64,000 nt of DNA from Streptomyces zhihengii (GTDB lineage Bacteria; Actinomycetota; Actinomycetes; Streptomycetales; Streptomycetaceae): positions 1-64,000 of the forward strand of contig NZ_JAFEJA010000002.1 in the NCBI RefSeq assembly GCF_016919245.1, in the 5' to 3' direction. The position numbers and the translations under genes were made by a program. Under the pieces are notes generated by a model. It did no database searches, had not been told where the DNA came from, and saw only the letters and a program-made list of their open reading frames with translations. Below, piece by piece: positions 17,403 to 26,399 of the stretch; positions within the stretch are counted from its first letter, which is position 1; every line of letters starts with the position of its first letter.

Positions 17403-19004
17403 ATGAACCGTAAGACCTTGGTGCCGCTGGCCACGATCGGCCTGCTCGCGCCCGTGCTCGTCGCCTGCGGCAGCACGGACGGCGGGTCGGGCGGCGGGGA
17501 CGCCATCGTCGTGGGCACCACGGACCAGTTCGCCGCGAGCGCCGAATCCCCCGCCCCGCTGGACCCGGCCTACGCCTACGACACCGGCGCGTGGAACGTG
17601 CTGCGCCAGACCGTCCAGACGCTGATGCACGCCCCCCGCGGCGGCGGCGAGCCCGTCCCGGACGCGGCCGAGTCGTGCTCCTTCACGGACAACGCCAGCG
17701 AGAGCTACCGCTGCAAGCTCCGCAGCGGACTCTCCTTCGCCGACGGCACCCCCGTGACGGCGAACGACGTCAAGTTCTCCCTCCAGCGCGTGCTCGACAT
17801 CGACGCCGACAACGGCACCGCGGCCCTGCTGGCGAACATCGACACCATCGAGACCAAGGGCGACGACGAGGTCATCTTCCACCTCTCCACGCCCGACGCC
17901 ACGTTCCCCTACAAGCTCTCGACGCCCGTCGCCGGCATCGTCAGCCCGAAGGACTACGACGCCAAGAAGCTCCGCGAGGGCTTCGCCGTCGACGGCAGCG
18001 GTCCCTACACGATGAAGACCGAGACCGAGGGCGAGAAGATCACCAAGGTCGTCTTCAGCCGGAACGACAAGTACAAGGGCGACATCAAGCTCCACAACGA
18101 CAAGGTCGAGCTCCGCTCCTTCGAGGACGCCGCCGCCATGGGCAAGGCCCTGGAGGCCGGCGACATCGACGTGATGACCCGGGCCATGTCGCCCGAGCAG
18201 ATCAGGGACCTCTCCGAGAACCCCAAGGAGGGCATCACCCTCACCGAGGTCCCCGGCCTGGAGATCCGCTACCTCGCCTTCGACACCACCGACCCGTCGG
18301 TGAAGAACAAGGCCGTCCGCCAGGCCATGGCCGCCGTCGTCGACCGCGGCCAGATCGCCGGCCAGGTCTACGGCTCCACGGCCGAGCCGCTGTACTCGCT
18401 CATCCCGACGAGCATCGCCGCGCACACCAACTCGTTCTACAACAAGTACGGCGAGCCCAGCACCGAGAAGGCCGCGGCCATCCTGGAGGACGCGGGCATC
18501 GACACCCCGGTCCGGCTGGAGCTGAACTACACCACCGACCACTACGGCGAGGGCACCGCCAAGGAGTTCGAGACGCTCCGCGACCAGCTCAACGCCACCA
18601 AGCTCTTCGAGGTGACCGTCAAGGGCACCGAGTGGTCCGAGTTCCGCCCCGCCCAGAAGCGCGGCGACTACGCGGTCTACGGCCTCGGCTGGTTCCCCGA
18701 CTTCCCGGACCCGGACAACTACACCGCGCCCTTCCTCGACGACGGCAACTTCCTCAACTCGCCCTACGTCAGCACCGAGGCGCGCAACCTCATCCCGCAG
18801 TCCCGCCGCGAGGCCGACCGCACCGCCGCGTCCCCGGCCTTCAAGAAGATCCAGGACATCGTCGCCGAGGACGTGCCCTTCCTGCCCCTGTGGCAGGGCA
18901 AGCAGTACGTCGCCTCCCGCGACGACATCACCGGCATCGAGTGGACCCTCAACGCCAGCTCCGACCTCCAGCTCTGGGAGCTCTCCCGCGGCGGCGGCTC
19001 CTGA
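17403..19004 (+). CDS. ABC transporter substrate-binding lipoprotein (solute-binding family 5)
   Basis: 533 aa peptide/nickel-type extracytoplasmic binding protein. The signal peptide ends in a lipobox LVAC with the lipidated cysteine at residue 22, then a Gly/Ser-rich linker. The SBP_bac_5 fold follows, with segments such as FADGTPVTANDVKFSLQRVL near residue 113. The ATG at 17403 follows GAGGGAG-like purines. No permease or ATPase gene is adjacent, so it is an orphan that must use a distant transporter. It converges on a response-regulator gene across two strong terminators. Confidence 0.92.
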   Translation: MNRKTLVPLATIGLLAPVLVACGSTDGGSGGGDAIVVGTTDQFAASAESPAPLDPAYAYDTGAWNVLRQTVQTLMHAPRGGGEPVPDAAESCSFTDNASESYRCKLRSGLSFADGTPVTANDVKFSLQRVLDIDADNGTAALLANIDTIETKGDDEVIFHLSTPDATFPYKLSTPVAGIVSPKDYDAKKLREGFAVDGSGPYTMKTETEGEKITKVVFSRNDKYKGDIKLHNDKVELRSFEDAAAMGKALEAGDIDVMTRAMSPEQIRDLSENPKEGITLTEVPGLEIRYLAFDTTDPSVKNKAVRQAMAAVVDRGQIAGQVYGSTAEPLYSLIPTSIAAHTNSFYNKYGEPSTEKAAAILEDAGIDTPVRLELNYTTDHYGEGTAKEFETLRDQLNATKLFEVTVKGTEWSEFRPAQKRGDYAVYGLGWFPDFPDPDNYTAPFLDDGNFLNSPYVSTEARNLIPQSRREADRTAASPAFKKIQDIVAEDVPFLPLWQGKQYVASRDDITGIEWTLNASSDLQLWELSRGGGS

Positions 19005-19009
19005 CCGGT

Positions 19010-19044
19010 GCCGCCGGCCGCCCCCGACCGGGGCGGCCGGCGGC
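19010..19044. terminator. Hairpin terminator after the binding-protein gene
   Basis: A perfect 15-bp GC stem (19010-19024 with 19030-19044) and a 5-nt loop immediately follow the stop codon at 19004. Confidence 0.75.
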
Positions 19045-19051
19045 GAAGCGC

Positions 19052-19102
19052 AAGGGCCGGGGGCCCGGCGGCGGCTCACGCCCCGCCGGGCCCCCGGCCC
19101 TT
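19052..19102. terminator. Second, 20-bp hairpin terminator
   Basis: A perfect 20-bp stem (19052-19071 with 19083-19102), an 11-nt loop, AA and TT at the stem ends. It is placed to stop transcription from both converging genes. Confidence 0.8.
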
Positions 19103-19116
19103 CGCCGTACCACCGG

Positions 19117-19788
19117 TCACTGCGCCCCGGGGCGCACCAGACCGCTCTCGTAGGCGTACACCGCCGCCTGCACCCGGTCCCGCAGGCCGAGCTTGGTCAG
19201 CACATGCCCGACATGGGTCTTCACCGTGGTCTCGCTCACGAACAGATCCGCCGCGATCTCCGCGTTGGACAGGCCCCGGGCCACCAGCTTCAGCACCTCG
19301 ACCTCGCGGTCGGTCAGTGTGTTCAGCGCGTCCGGGACGGGCTCGTCGCCCGACGGGAGATGGTCCGCGTACTTGTCGAGCAGCCGGCGTGTGACGCTCG
19401 GCGCGAGCATCGCCTCGCCCGCGGCGACCACCCGGATCGCCTGCACCAGCTCGTTGGCGGGCGCGTCCTTCAGCAGGAAGCCGCTGGCACCCGCCCGCAG
19501 CGCCTCCACCACGTACTCGTCGAGATCGAACGTGGTCAGCACCAGCACCTTCGCCGGGCCGTCACGGCCCGGACCGGTGATCTGCCGGGTCGCCTCGACC
19601 CCGTCCATCCGGGGCATCCGGATGTCCATCAGCACCACATCGGGCTGCAGGGCCCGCACCTGATCAAGGGCCTGGAGGCCGTCCCCGGCCTCGCCGACCA
19701 CCGCGATGTCCTGCTCCGCCTCGAGGATCATGCGGAAACCGGTACGCAGCAGTGGCTGGTCGTCGACCAGTAGGACGCGGATCGCCAC
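19117..19788 (-). CDS. NarL/LuxR-type response regulator (orphan)
   Basis: 223 aa. The receiver domain has acidic residues D9/D10, phosphoacceptor D55 (VLMDIRMPRMDG) and the conserved lysine near residue 105. The C-terminal LuxR helix-turn-helix (LTDREVEVLKLVARGLSNAE) ends the protein. The GTG at 19788 follows AAGGAG; the longer frame upstream has no ribosome site. No sensor kinase gene is adjacent, so its partner is elsewhere or it acts without phosphorylation. It lies 13 nt after the RecB-like gene and may be co-transcribed with it. Confidence 0.92.
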   Translation of the reverse strand: MAIRVLLVDDQPLLRTGFRMILEAEQDIAVVGEAGDGLQALDQVRALQPDVVLMDIRMPRMDGVEATRQITGPGRDGPAKVLVLTTFDLDEYVVEALRAGASGFLLKDAPANELVQAIRVVAAGEAMLAPSVTRRLLDKYADHLPSGDEPVPDALNTLTDREVEVLKLVARGLSNAEIAADLFVSETTVKTHVGHVLTKLGLRDRVQAAVYAYESGLVRPGAQ

Positions 19789-19801
19789 GGGCACTCCTTC
19801 G

Positions 19802-20698
19802 CTAGACCGGGCCCATTCTGCCCTGCTCATCCTCGCTGGACGCCGCCGGGGAAACGACCAGCGGATAAACCGGGGGAGTGCCGCCGAATTCAGGACAGAC
19901 CGCCTGGTGATCGCACCAGCCGCACAGCTTCGTCGGACGCGGCCGCCAGTCGCCCGTCCGCGTCGCCTCCCGGATCGCCTCCCACAGCGCCAGCAGCTTG
20001 CGCTCCGTGCGCTCCAGATCCGCCGGCTGCGGGTCGTACGTCAGCACGTCGCCGCTGCCCAGGTACACGAGCTGGAGCCGGCGCGGCAGCACCTTCTTCA
20101 GCCGCCAGATCACCAGCGCGTAGAACTTCATCTGGAAGAGCGCGCCCTCGCTGTACTCCGGCCGCGGCGCCTTGCCCGTCTTGTAGTCCACGATGCGGAC
20201 CTCGCCCGTCGGCGCGATGTCCACCCGGTCGATCACCCCGCGCAGCCGCAGCCCGGACGGCAGCTCCGTCTCGACGAACATCTCCCGCTCGGCCGGCTCC
20301 AGCCGCGTCGGGTCCTCCAGCGAGAACCACCGCTCCACCAGCCGCTCGGCCTCGCCCATCCAGCGCGCCAGCCGCTCACCGCCGTCGTCGCCCTCGCCGA
20401 ACAGCCCGCCCAGCTCCGGGCGCGCCTCCAGCAGCCTGTCCCACTGGCCCGGGATCATCGCCTTCGCCCGCGGCACCGTCCGCTCGGCGGCCGGATCGTC
20501 GAACAGCCGCTCCAGGACCGCGTGCACCAGCGTGCCCCGCGTCGCCGCCTCGCTCGGCTTCTCGGGCAGTCTGTCGATCACACGGAAGCGGTACAGCAGG
20601 GGACACTGCATGAAGTCGCCGGCCCGCGAGGGCGACAGCGACGTGGGCTCCGCGGCCACGGCGGAGGACCCCTCCGCGGGCGGCTGACTCGTACTCAT
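19802..20698 (-). CDS. RecB-family (PD-(D/E)XK) exonuclease with iron-sulfur cysteines
   Basis: 298 aa, related to the nuclease domains of RecB, AddB and Cas4. The nuclease core is visible as GTLVHAVLERLF (helical histidine), and RIVDYKTGK with the catalytic Asp and Lys near residue 180. One cysteine near the N-terminus (C32 in FMQCP) and three near the C-terminus (CGWCDHQAVC) form the 4Fe-4S staple pattern known in AddB and Cas4. A stand-alone nuclease for DNA processing is likely; its pathway is not known. The start is ATG 20698. Confidence 0.88.
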   Translation of the reverse strand: MSTSQPPAEGSSAVAAEPTSLSPSRAGDFMQCPLLYRFRVIDRLPEKPSEAATRGTLVHAVLERLFDDPAAERTVPRAKAMIPGQWDRLLEARPELGGLFGEGDDGGERLARWMGEAERLVERWFSLEDPTRLEPAEREMFVETELPSGLRLRGVIDRVDIAPTGEVRIVDYKTGKAPRPEYSEGALFQMKFYALVIWRLKKVLPRRLQLVYLGSGDVLTYDPQPADLERTERKLLALWEAIREATRTGDWRPRPTKLCGWCDHQAVCPEFGGTPPVYPLVVSPAASSEDEQGRMGPV

Positions 20699-20815
20699 GA
20701 CAAAGACCCTACGGCCCGCCACCGACAGCGATCGGCATACCATCGACGGCAGACCCCCGCACACGGACGGGCCGGCGGGCGGCACCGGCCGGCCGCCCGG
20801 CGACGAGAGGACCCC

Positions 20816-22075
20816 GTGAAAGAGGACGACACCAGCGGCGAGCGCGACCGGCCGCGCGCAGACGCGGGAGCGACCGGCCCCGGCGCCCCCGCCGCACAGC
20901 GCCGTTCCGGGCCGGGAGGCGGCATCCTCATGGGCCGCCCCTTCGGCGTGCCCGTCTACGTCGCCCCGAGCTGGTTCGTCGTCGCGGCCCTGATCACCTG
21001 GGTCTTCGGCGGCCAGCTCGACCGCGTCCTGCCCGAGCTCGGCGGCGCCCGCTACCTGGTCTCCCTCTTCTTCGCGGTCGCCTTCTACGCCTCCGTCCTC
21101 GTCCACGAACTGGCCCACACCGTCGCCGCCCTGCGCTTCAAGCTGCCGGTCCGGCGCATCCAGCTCCAGTTCTTCGGCGGGGTCTCCGAGATCGAGAAGG
21201 AGACCGAGACACCCGGCCGCGAATTCGTCCTGGCCTTCGTCGGCCCGCTGCTCTCGCTCGTCCTCGCCGGCGTCTTCTACCTCGGCCTCAGCGCCGTCGA
21301 CCCCGGCACCGTGCCCGGGGTGCTGCTCGCCGGACTGATGATCTCCAACCTCATCGTCGCCGCCTTCAACCTGCTGCCCGGCCTGCCGCTCGACGGCGGC
21401 CGGATGCTCCGCGCCGTCGTCTGGAAGATCAGCGGCAAGCCCATGACGGGCACCATCGCCGCCGCCTGGGTCGGCCGCGCCCTCGCCGTCGCCGTCCTCA
21501 TCGGCCTGCCGCTGCTCACCCACACCGGCGCCCTCGGCAACGCCACCGAGGACATCGGCGGCATGGAGACCGTCACCGACGCCCTGCTCGCCGCGATCCT
21601 CGCCGCCATCATCTGGACCGGCGCCGGCAACAGCCTGCGGATGGCCCGGCTGCGCGAGCACCTGCCCGAGCTCGCCGCCCGCGCCCTCACCCGCCGCGCC
21701 GTCCCCGTCGAGGCCGAGACCCCCCTCTCCGAGGCCCTCCGCCGGGCCAACGAGGCCGGCGCCCGCGCCCTCGTCGTCGTCGACGGCCAGGGCGAGCCCA
21801 CCGGCATCGTCCGGGAGGCCGCCATCGTCGGCGTCCCCGAGCACCGCCGCCCCTGGGTCGCCGTCAGCGGCCTCGCCCAGGACCTCACCGACGGCATGAA
21901 GGTCCCCGCCGAACTGGCCGGGGAGGCCCTCCTCGACCGCCTGCGGGCCGCCCCGGCGACCGAGTACCTCGTCGTCGAGGAGACCGGCGAGATCTACGGC
22001 GTCCTGTCCACCGCCGACGTCGAACGCGCCTTCGTCGCCGCCATGGCCCGCCCCGGCAGCACACCCCCGGCCTGA
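20816..22075 (+). CDS. Site-2 protease family zinc metalloprotease with CBS domains
   Basis: 419 aa intramembrane protease. HELAH (H97, E98, H101) lies in a membrane segment, and PLDGGRML near residue 200 supplies the third zinc ligand. Six or so membrane segments occupy residues ~45-280, and a pair of CBS repeats (~295-410) forms a cytosolic regulatory module, as in SpoIVFB-like proteases of group III. The GTG at 20816 follows GAGAGGA; an internal ATG (20931) would remove a charged cytosolic lead. The substrate is unknown. It is divergent from the RecB-like gene and upstream of trmI. Confidence 0.9.
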   Translation: MKEDDTSGERDRPRADAGATGPGAPAAQRRSGPGGGILMGRPFGVPVYVAPSWFVVAALITWVFGGQLDRVLPELGGARYLVSLFFAVAFYASVLVHELAHTVAALRFKLPVRRIQLQFFGGVSEIEKETETPGREFVLAFVGPLLSLVLAGVFYLGLSAVDPGTVPGVLLAGLMISNLIVAAFNLLPGLPLDGGRMLRAVVWKISGKPMTGTIAAAWVGRALAVAVLIGLPLLTHTGALGNATEDIGGMETVTDALLAAILAAIIWTGAGNSLRMARLREHLPELAARALTRRAVPVEAETPLSEALRRANEAGARALVVVDGQGEPTGIVREAAIVGVPEHRRPWVAVSGLAQDLTDGMKVPAELAGEALLDRLRAAPATEYLVVEETGEIYGVLSTADVERAFVAAMARPGSTPPA

Positions 22076-22147
22076 CCGGCCCCCCGCACCCCGGTGGCGC
22101 ACCCCCGTCCCCGCCCGCCCGTGGTCGGGGGGCCACCGCCAGGCCGG

Positions 22148-22153
22148 TAGGCT
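22148..22153 (+). promoter_or_regulatory. -10 hexamer TAGGCT, probable leaderless promoter of trmI
   Basis: Ends six bases before the ATG at 22160, with no ribosome-binding site between. A long imperfect GGCCCCCC/GGGGGGCC pairing (about 22079-22135) just upstream may terminate the protease transcript. Confidence 0.5.
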
Positions 22154-22159
22154 GGTCAC

Positions 22160-23047
22160 ATGTCCGAACCGACCGGTGCCGCCCGCCGTCGCGGGCCCTT
22201 CAAGGTCGGGGACCAGGTCCAGCTCACCGACCCCAAGGGACGCCACTACACGTTCACGCTCGAAGCCGGGAAGAACTTCCACACCCACAAGGGTTCCTTC
22301 CCGCACGACGAGCTGATCGGCGCTCCCGAGGGCAGTGTTGTCCGAACCACGGGAAACGTCGCCTACCTCGCGCTGCGCCCCCTGCTCCCCGACTACGTCC
22401 TGTCCATGCCCCGCGGCGCCGCCGTGGTCTACCCCAAGGACGCGGGGCAGATCCTCGCCTTCGCCGACATCTTCCCCGGCGCGCGCGTCGTGGAGGCCGG
22501 TGTCGGCTCCGGTTCGCTGAGCAGCTTCCTGCTGCGCGCCATCGGCGACCACGGCATGCTCCACTCCTACGAGCGCCGCGAGGACTTCGCCGAGATCGCC
22601 CAGGCCAACGTGGAGCGCTACTTCGGCGGCCCCCACCCGGCCTGGCAGCTCACCGTCGGCGACCTCCAGGACAACCTGAGCGACACCGACGTCGACCGCG
22701 TCATCCTCGACATGCTCGCCCCCTGGGAGTGCCTGGAGGCCGTCTCCAAGGCCCTCGTCCCCGGCGGCATCCTCTGCTGCTACGTGGCGACCACCACCCA
22801 GCTCGCCCGGACCGTCGAGTCCATCCGCGAGATCGGCTGCTTCGCCGAGCCGCAGCCCTGGGAGTCGATGATCCGCAACTGGCACGTCGAAGGACTCGCC
22901 GTGCGTCCCGACCACCGGATGATCGGCCACACCGGCTTCCTGGTCACCGCCCGCCGTCTCGCCGACGGCGTGGAGCCCCCCATGCGCCGCCGCCGCCCCG
23001 CCAAGGGCGCCTACGGCGAGGACTACGAGGGCCCCAACAAGGGCTGA
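22160..23047 (+). CDS. trmI: tRNA (adenine-58-N1)-methyltransferase
   Basis: 295 aa SAM-dependent enzyme that makes m1A58 in the T-loop of tRNA. The N-terminal beta-domain begins with GPFKVGDQVQLTDPKGRHYT. The Rossmann SAM site is VVEAGVGSGSLSSFLL near residue 112, and the catalytic-face motif VILDMLAPWE lies near 178. Length and domain order are normal for actinobacterial TrmI. The start has no ribosome site but is preceded by a well-spaced -10 hexamer. From memory this gene sits close to the proteasome ATPase gene in many actinobacteria. Confidence 0.93.
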   Translation: MSEPTGAARRRGPFKVGDQVQLTDPKGRHYTFTLEAGKNFHTHKGSFPHDELIGAPEGSVVRTTGNVAYLALRPLLPDYVLSMPRGAAVVYPKDAGQILAFADIFPGARVVEAGVGSGSLSSFLLRAIGDHGMLHSYERREDFAEIAQANVERYFGGPHPAWQLTVGDLQDNLSDTDVDRVILDMLAPWECLEAVSKALVPGGILCCYVATTTQLARTVESIREIGCFAEPQPWESMIRNWHVEGLAVRPDHRMIGHTGFLVTARRLADGVEPPMRRRRPAKGAYGEDYEGPNKG

Positions 23048-23199
23048 CCGCCCCGCACAACACCACGGCGCCGCCGTCTTGCCCCGCACGGGCGGGATCG
23101 TCACCGGGATGTCACCCACCCCCCTGTTCCCCGCGGGTGTGACGTATGGCACGATGCTGGCCACCCCCACCCCGCACGACCCCTCAGGAGACCCCCGGC

Positions 23200-23796
23200 G
23201 TGCATCCCGTCGTCCCGGACCTCGCGCACACCCAGGCCCGCCCCGTGCACTGGCTCCTGACGGCGACGGCGATGGCCGCGGTCGTCGCGGCCGCCGGATT
23301 CCTGCAGCCCGACGCCGCCACCGCCACCCAGAGCGGCACCGCGTCGGCCCGGCCCGCCGCACCGGCACCGGCGCCCGCACCCGCTCCCGCGAGGACGGCA
23401 CCCGACCCGGCGTCCGTCGACCTGCCGCTCCAGTGCGGCCCGCTGGCCGACGTCGTCACCGCGAAGGCCACCGGGGACCTCGACGGGGACGGCGGCCCCG
23501 AGACGGTCGTGGCGGCCCGCTGCGACGCCGGCTCCGGCACCCCGCCGCACGGCGTCTACGTCCTCGCCAACGGCAGGGACGGCACGCCCCGGCTGGTCGC
23601 GACACTGGTGGAGCCCGCCGAGAAGTCCAGCGTCGGCGCGCTCGCCGTCCGTGACGGGGCGGTCACCGCCACCCTGCTCGGCTACTCGTCCCTCGACGTG
23701 CCGGGCTGCTGCCCCGACATCCGGGAGCAGGTCAAGTGGCAGTGGAAGGGCGGCGCGTTCGTCCGCTCCGACGACACCGCCGCCCTGGGTGTCTGA
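23200..23796 (+). CDS. Secreted or membrane-anchored protein with an FG-GAP-like repeat
   Basis: 198 aa, function unknown. One hydrophobic segment (residues ~15-40) could be a signal anchor. A Pro/Ala linker follows, then a globular domain with DLDGDGGPETVVAAR, the calcium-binding FG-GAP/VCBS-like signature, near residue 92, and cysteines at about 79, 108, 169 and 170. The start is GTG 23200 with CAGGAG ten bases upstream; a longer frame from 23146 has no ribosome site. It converges on the ferredoxin gene with only 4 nt between the stops. Confidence 0.7.
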   Translation: MHPVVPDLAHTQARPVHWLLTATAMAAVVAAAGFLQPDAATATQSGTASARPAAPAPAPAPAPARTAPDPASVDLPLQCGPLADVVTAKATGDLDGDGGPETVVAARCDAGSGTPPHGVYVLANGRDGTPRLVATLVEPAEKSSVGALAVRDGAVTATLLGYSSLDVPGCCPDIREQVKWQWKGGAFVRSDDTAALGV

Positions 23797-23800
23797 AACC

Positions 23801-24112
23801 TCACCCCGCGTCGGGGCCGTACACCTCGACGCGGTCGGAGACCCGGCGCACATGGATGCAGTCGCCGGGGCACTCCTTGGCCGAGTCCACGACGTCCGTC
23901 AGCAGGGGAAGCGGCACCGGCGTGGTGGCGCCCGGCTCCTGCAGCAGCTCGTCGTCCGCCGACTTCACATAGGCGAGACCGTCGATGTCGAGCTCGAAGA
24001 CCTCCGGCGCGTACTGCGCGCAGATCCCGTCGCCGGTGCACAGGTCCTGGTCGATCCAGACCTCGAGCGCCTCGCCGGCACCCTCGGTGGGAACCTCGTG
24101 CTGCACGGTCAT
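23801..24112 (-). CDS. Ferredoxin, 3Fe-4S type
   Basis: 103 aa electron carrier. Cysteines follow the pattern C-x5-C (CTGDGIC near residues 26-32) and CPGD-C near residue 84; the first loop has a glycine where the second cysteine of a 4Fe-4S cluster would be, so a 3Fe-4S cluster is likely. Acidic overall. The ATG at 24112 follows CAGGAG. Such ferredoxins often serve P450s, but none is nearby; it is divergent from arc. Confidence 0.88.
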   Translation of the reverse strand: MTVQHEVPTEGAGEALEVWIDQDLCTGDGICAQYAPEVFELDIDGLAYVKSADDELLQEPGATTPVPLPLLTDVVDSAKECPGDCIHVRRVSDRVEVYGPDAG

Positions 24113-24331
24113 ATCTCCTGCCGTTTCCTTCGTCGGCGCAGCTGAACGAAGCAAGTCGTGCCAGCCCTGACGGGTGTTGAACACTTCGACGATACAACCG
24201 ACCGCTTTCCGATGTTGCCGGGTGGGTATCTCGTGGGTATTCCCTGGACACGAGGGAGAGCGCAAGGGTGAAGATCGGACACACCCCTTCCGTCTTTGTG
24301 ATCTAGGGGTTTCAATCACCACCCACACAGG

Positions 24332-24337
24332 TAGGGT
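24332..24337 (+). promoter_or_regulatory. Candidate arc promoter, -10 TAGGGT
   Basis: TAGGGT lies 38 nt upstream of the GTG start of arc and fits the actinobacterial -10 pattern. The leader contains the strong ribosome site GGAGGAGGTGAGG. Confidence 0.4.
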
Positions 24338-24375
24338 CAGGAAGCGTCCAGCTCCCCTTGGAGGAGGTGAGGACC

Positions 24376-26142
24376 GTGGCAGCCCACGACGACGACATCA
24401 ACCGCGGCATCCGGCCGGGGCGAGGGTCTGAGGACCCCGCCGGCCAGGTTGCCTATCTCGAGCAGGAAATCGCCGTCCTGCGCCGCAAGCTCGCCGACTC
24501 TCCGCGTCACACGAGGATTCTCGAGGAGCGGATCGTCGAGCTTCAGACCAACCTGGCCGGCGTGTCCGCACAGAACGAGCGGCTCGCGAACACACTCCGT
24601 GAGGCCCGCGACCAGATCGTGGCACTCAAGGAGGAGGTCGACCGCCTCGCACAGCCCCCCGCTGGCTTCGGCGTCTTCCTCCAGGCCAACGAGGACGGCA
24701 CCTGCGACATCTTCACCGGGGGCCGCAAGCTCCGGGTGAACGTCAGTCCCAGCGTCGAGCCCGAAGAGCTCCGGCGCGGCCAGGAAGTCATGCTCAACGA
24801 AGCGCTCAACGTGGTCGAGGCCATGGAGTACGAGCGCGCCGGGGACATCGTCACCCTCAAGGAGATCCTCGAGGACGGCGAGCGCGCCCTGGTCATCGGG
24901 CACACCGACGAGGAGCGGGTGGTACGGCTCGCCGAGCCGCTGCTGGACACCACCATCCGCCCCGGCGACGCCCTGCTGCTCGAACCGCGCTCCGGGTACG
25001 TCTACGAGGTCATCCCGAAGAGCGAGGTCGAGGAACTCGTCCTCGAAGAGGTCCCCGACGTCGACTACGACAAGATCGGCGGCCTCGGCGGCCAGATCGA
25101 GATGATCCGCGACGCGGTCGAGCTCCCGTACCTCCACCCCGACCTCTTCAAGGAGCACGAACTGCGGCCGCCCAAGGGCATCCTGCTCTACGGCCCGCCC
25201 GGCTGCGGCAAGACGCTCATCGCCAAGGCCGTCGCCAACTCCCTTGCCAAGAAGGTCGCCGAAGTCACCGGGCGCCCCCAGGGGAAGAGCTACTTCCTCA
25301 ACATCAAGGGCCCCGAGCTCCTCAACAAGTACGTCGGCGAGACGGAGCGGCACATCCGCCTCGTCTTCCAGCGGGCCCGTGAGAAGGCCAGCGAGGGCAC
25401 CCCCGTCATCGTCTTCTTCGACGAGATGGAGTCCCTCTTCCGCACCCGTGGCTCCGGTGTCAGCTCCGACGTGGAGAACACCATCGTCCCCCAGCTCCTC
25501 GCCGAGATCGACGGCGTCGAGGGCCTGGAGAACGTGATCGTCATCGGCGCCTCCAACCGCGAGGACATGATCGACCCCGCGATCCTGCGGCCCGGCCGGC
25601 TCGACGTCAAGATCAAGATCGAGCGTCCGGACGCGGAGGCCGCGAAGGACATCTTCGCCAAGTACCTGACCCCCTCCCTGCCGCTCCACTCCGACGACCT
25701 CGGCGAGCACAGCGGCTCCAAGGAGGCGGCGGCCCACGCCATGATCCAGTCGGTCGTGGAGCAGATGTACGCCGAATCCGAGGAGAACCGCTTCCTCGAG
25801 GTCACCTACGCCAACGGCGACAAGGAAGTCCTCTACTTCAAGGACTTCAACTCCGGCGCGATGATCCAGAACATCGTCGACCGGGCCAAGAAGATGGCCA
25901 TCAAGGCATTCCTCGACCACAACCAGAAGGGCCTGAGGGTCTCCCACCTCCTCCAGGCCTGCGTGGACGAGTTCAAGGAGAACGAGGACCTGCCCAACAC
26001 CACCAACCCGGACGACTGGGCCCGGATCTCCGGAAAGAAGGGCGAGCGGATCGTGTTCATCCGCACCCTCGTCACCGGAAAGCAGGGCGCGGACACCGGC
26101 CGGTCCATCGACACGGTGGCCAACACCGGTCAGTACCTGTAA
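24376..26142 (+). CDS. arc: Proteasome-associated AAA+ ATPase (ARC/Mpa)
   Basis: Hexameric unfoldase that recognises pupylated proteins and feeds them into the 20S proteasome. 588 aa: N-terminal coiled coil (~20-75) that binds Pup, two OB folds (~80-230), and one AAA+ module with Walker A GPPGCGKT (273-280) and Walker B VFFDE ending at E350. It ends GQYL, the proteasome-docking tail. I start at GTG 24376 behind GGAGGAGGTGAGG rather than the TTG at 24358, which lies within that ribosome site. It is the first gene of the protein-turnover island. Confidence 0.97.
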   Translation: MAAHDDDINRGIRPGRGSEDPAGQVAYLEQEIAVLRRKLADSPRHTRILEERIVELQTNLAGVSAQNERLANTLREARDQIVALKEEVDRLAQPPAGFGVFLQANEDGTCDIFTGGRKLRVNVSPSVEPEELRRGQEVMLNEALNVVEAMEYERAGDIVTLKEILEDGERALVIGHTDEERVVRLAEPLLDTTIRPGDALLLEPRSGYVYEVIPKSEVEELVLEEVPDVDYDKIGGLGGQIEMIRDAVELPYLHPDLFKEHELRPPKGILLYGPPGCGKTLIAKAVANSLAKKVAEVTGRPQGKSYFLNIKGPELLNKYVGETERHIRLVFQRAREKASEGTPVIVFFDEMESLFRTRGSGVSSDVENTIVPQLLAEIDGVEGLENVIVIGASNREDMIDPAILRPGRLDVKIKIERPDAEAAKDIFAKYLTPSLPLHSDDLGEHSGSKEAAAHAMIQSVVEQMYAESEENRFLEVTYANGDKEVLYFKDFNSGAMIQNIVDRAKKMAIKAFLDHNQKGLRVSHLLQACVDEFKENEDLPNTTNPDDWARISGKKGERIVFIRTLVTGKQGADTGRSIDTVANTGQYL

Positions 26143-26399
26143 TCAGGCACACCGGCTGCGGATGCCCCGTCCACTGCCACGGCAGAAGGACATACTGCAT
26201 CCGCAGCCGGTTGCTTTCCGGACAGGTACGGCCACAGCACAGCAATGACGCAATCGATCTCCCCACCCGAGCAGCGGCGCAATAGGCTCTCCGGTATCGC
26301 CGAGTCGCGCAATACGGGGAAGAGCACCGCACGCGCACCGGAAAAGCAGCGGTATTCAGCGCCACCCCACAGGGAGCGCCGCCGGGCAAGGAGGGCCGC

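Noticed and set aside
20931-20933. ATG 20931 as start of the site-2 protease
   Set aside because: GTG 20816 has a better ribosome site (GAGAGGA). The shorter start would begin just before the first membrane segment and remains possible.
19802-23401. A 1199-codon minus-strand frame running through the site-2 protease and trmI genes
   Set aside because: Only 19802-20698 encodes the nuclease; the upstream part is antisense to well-supported genes.
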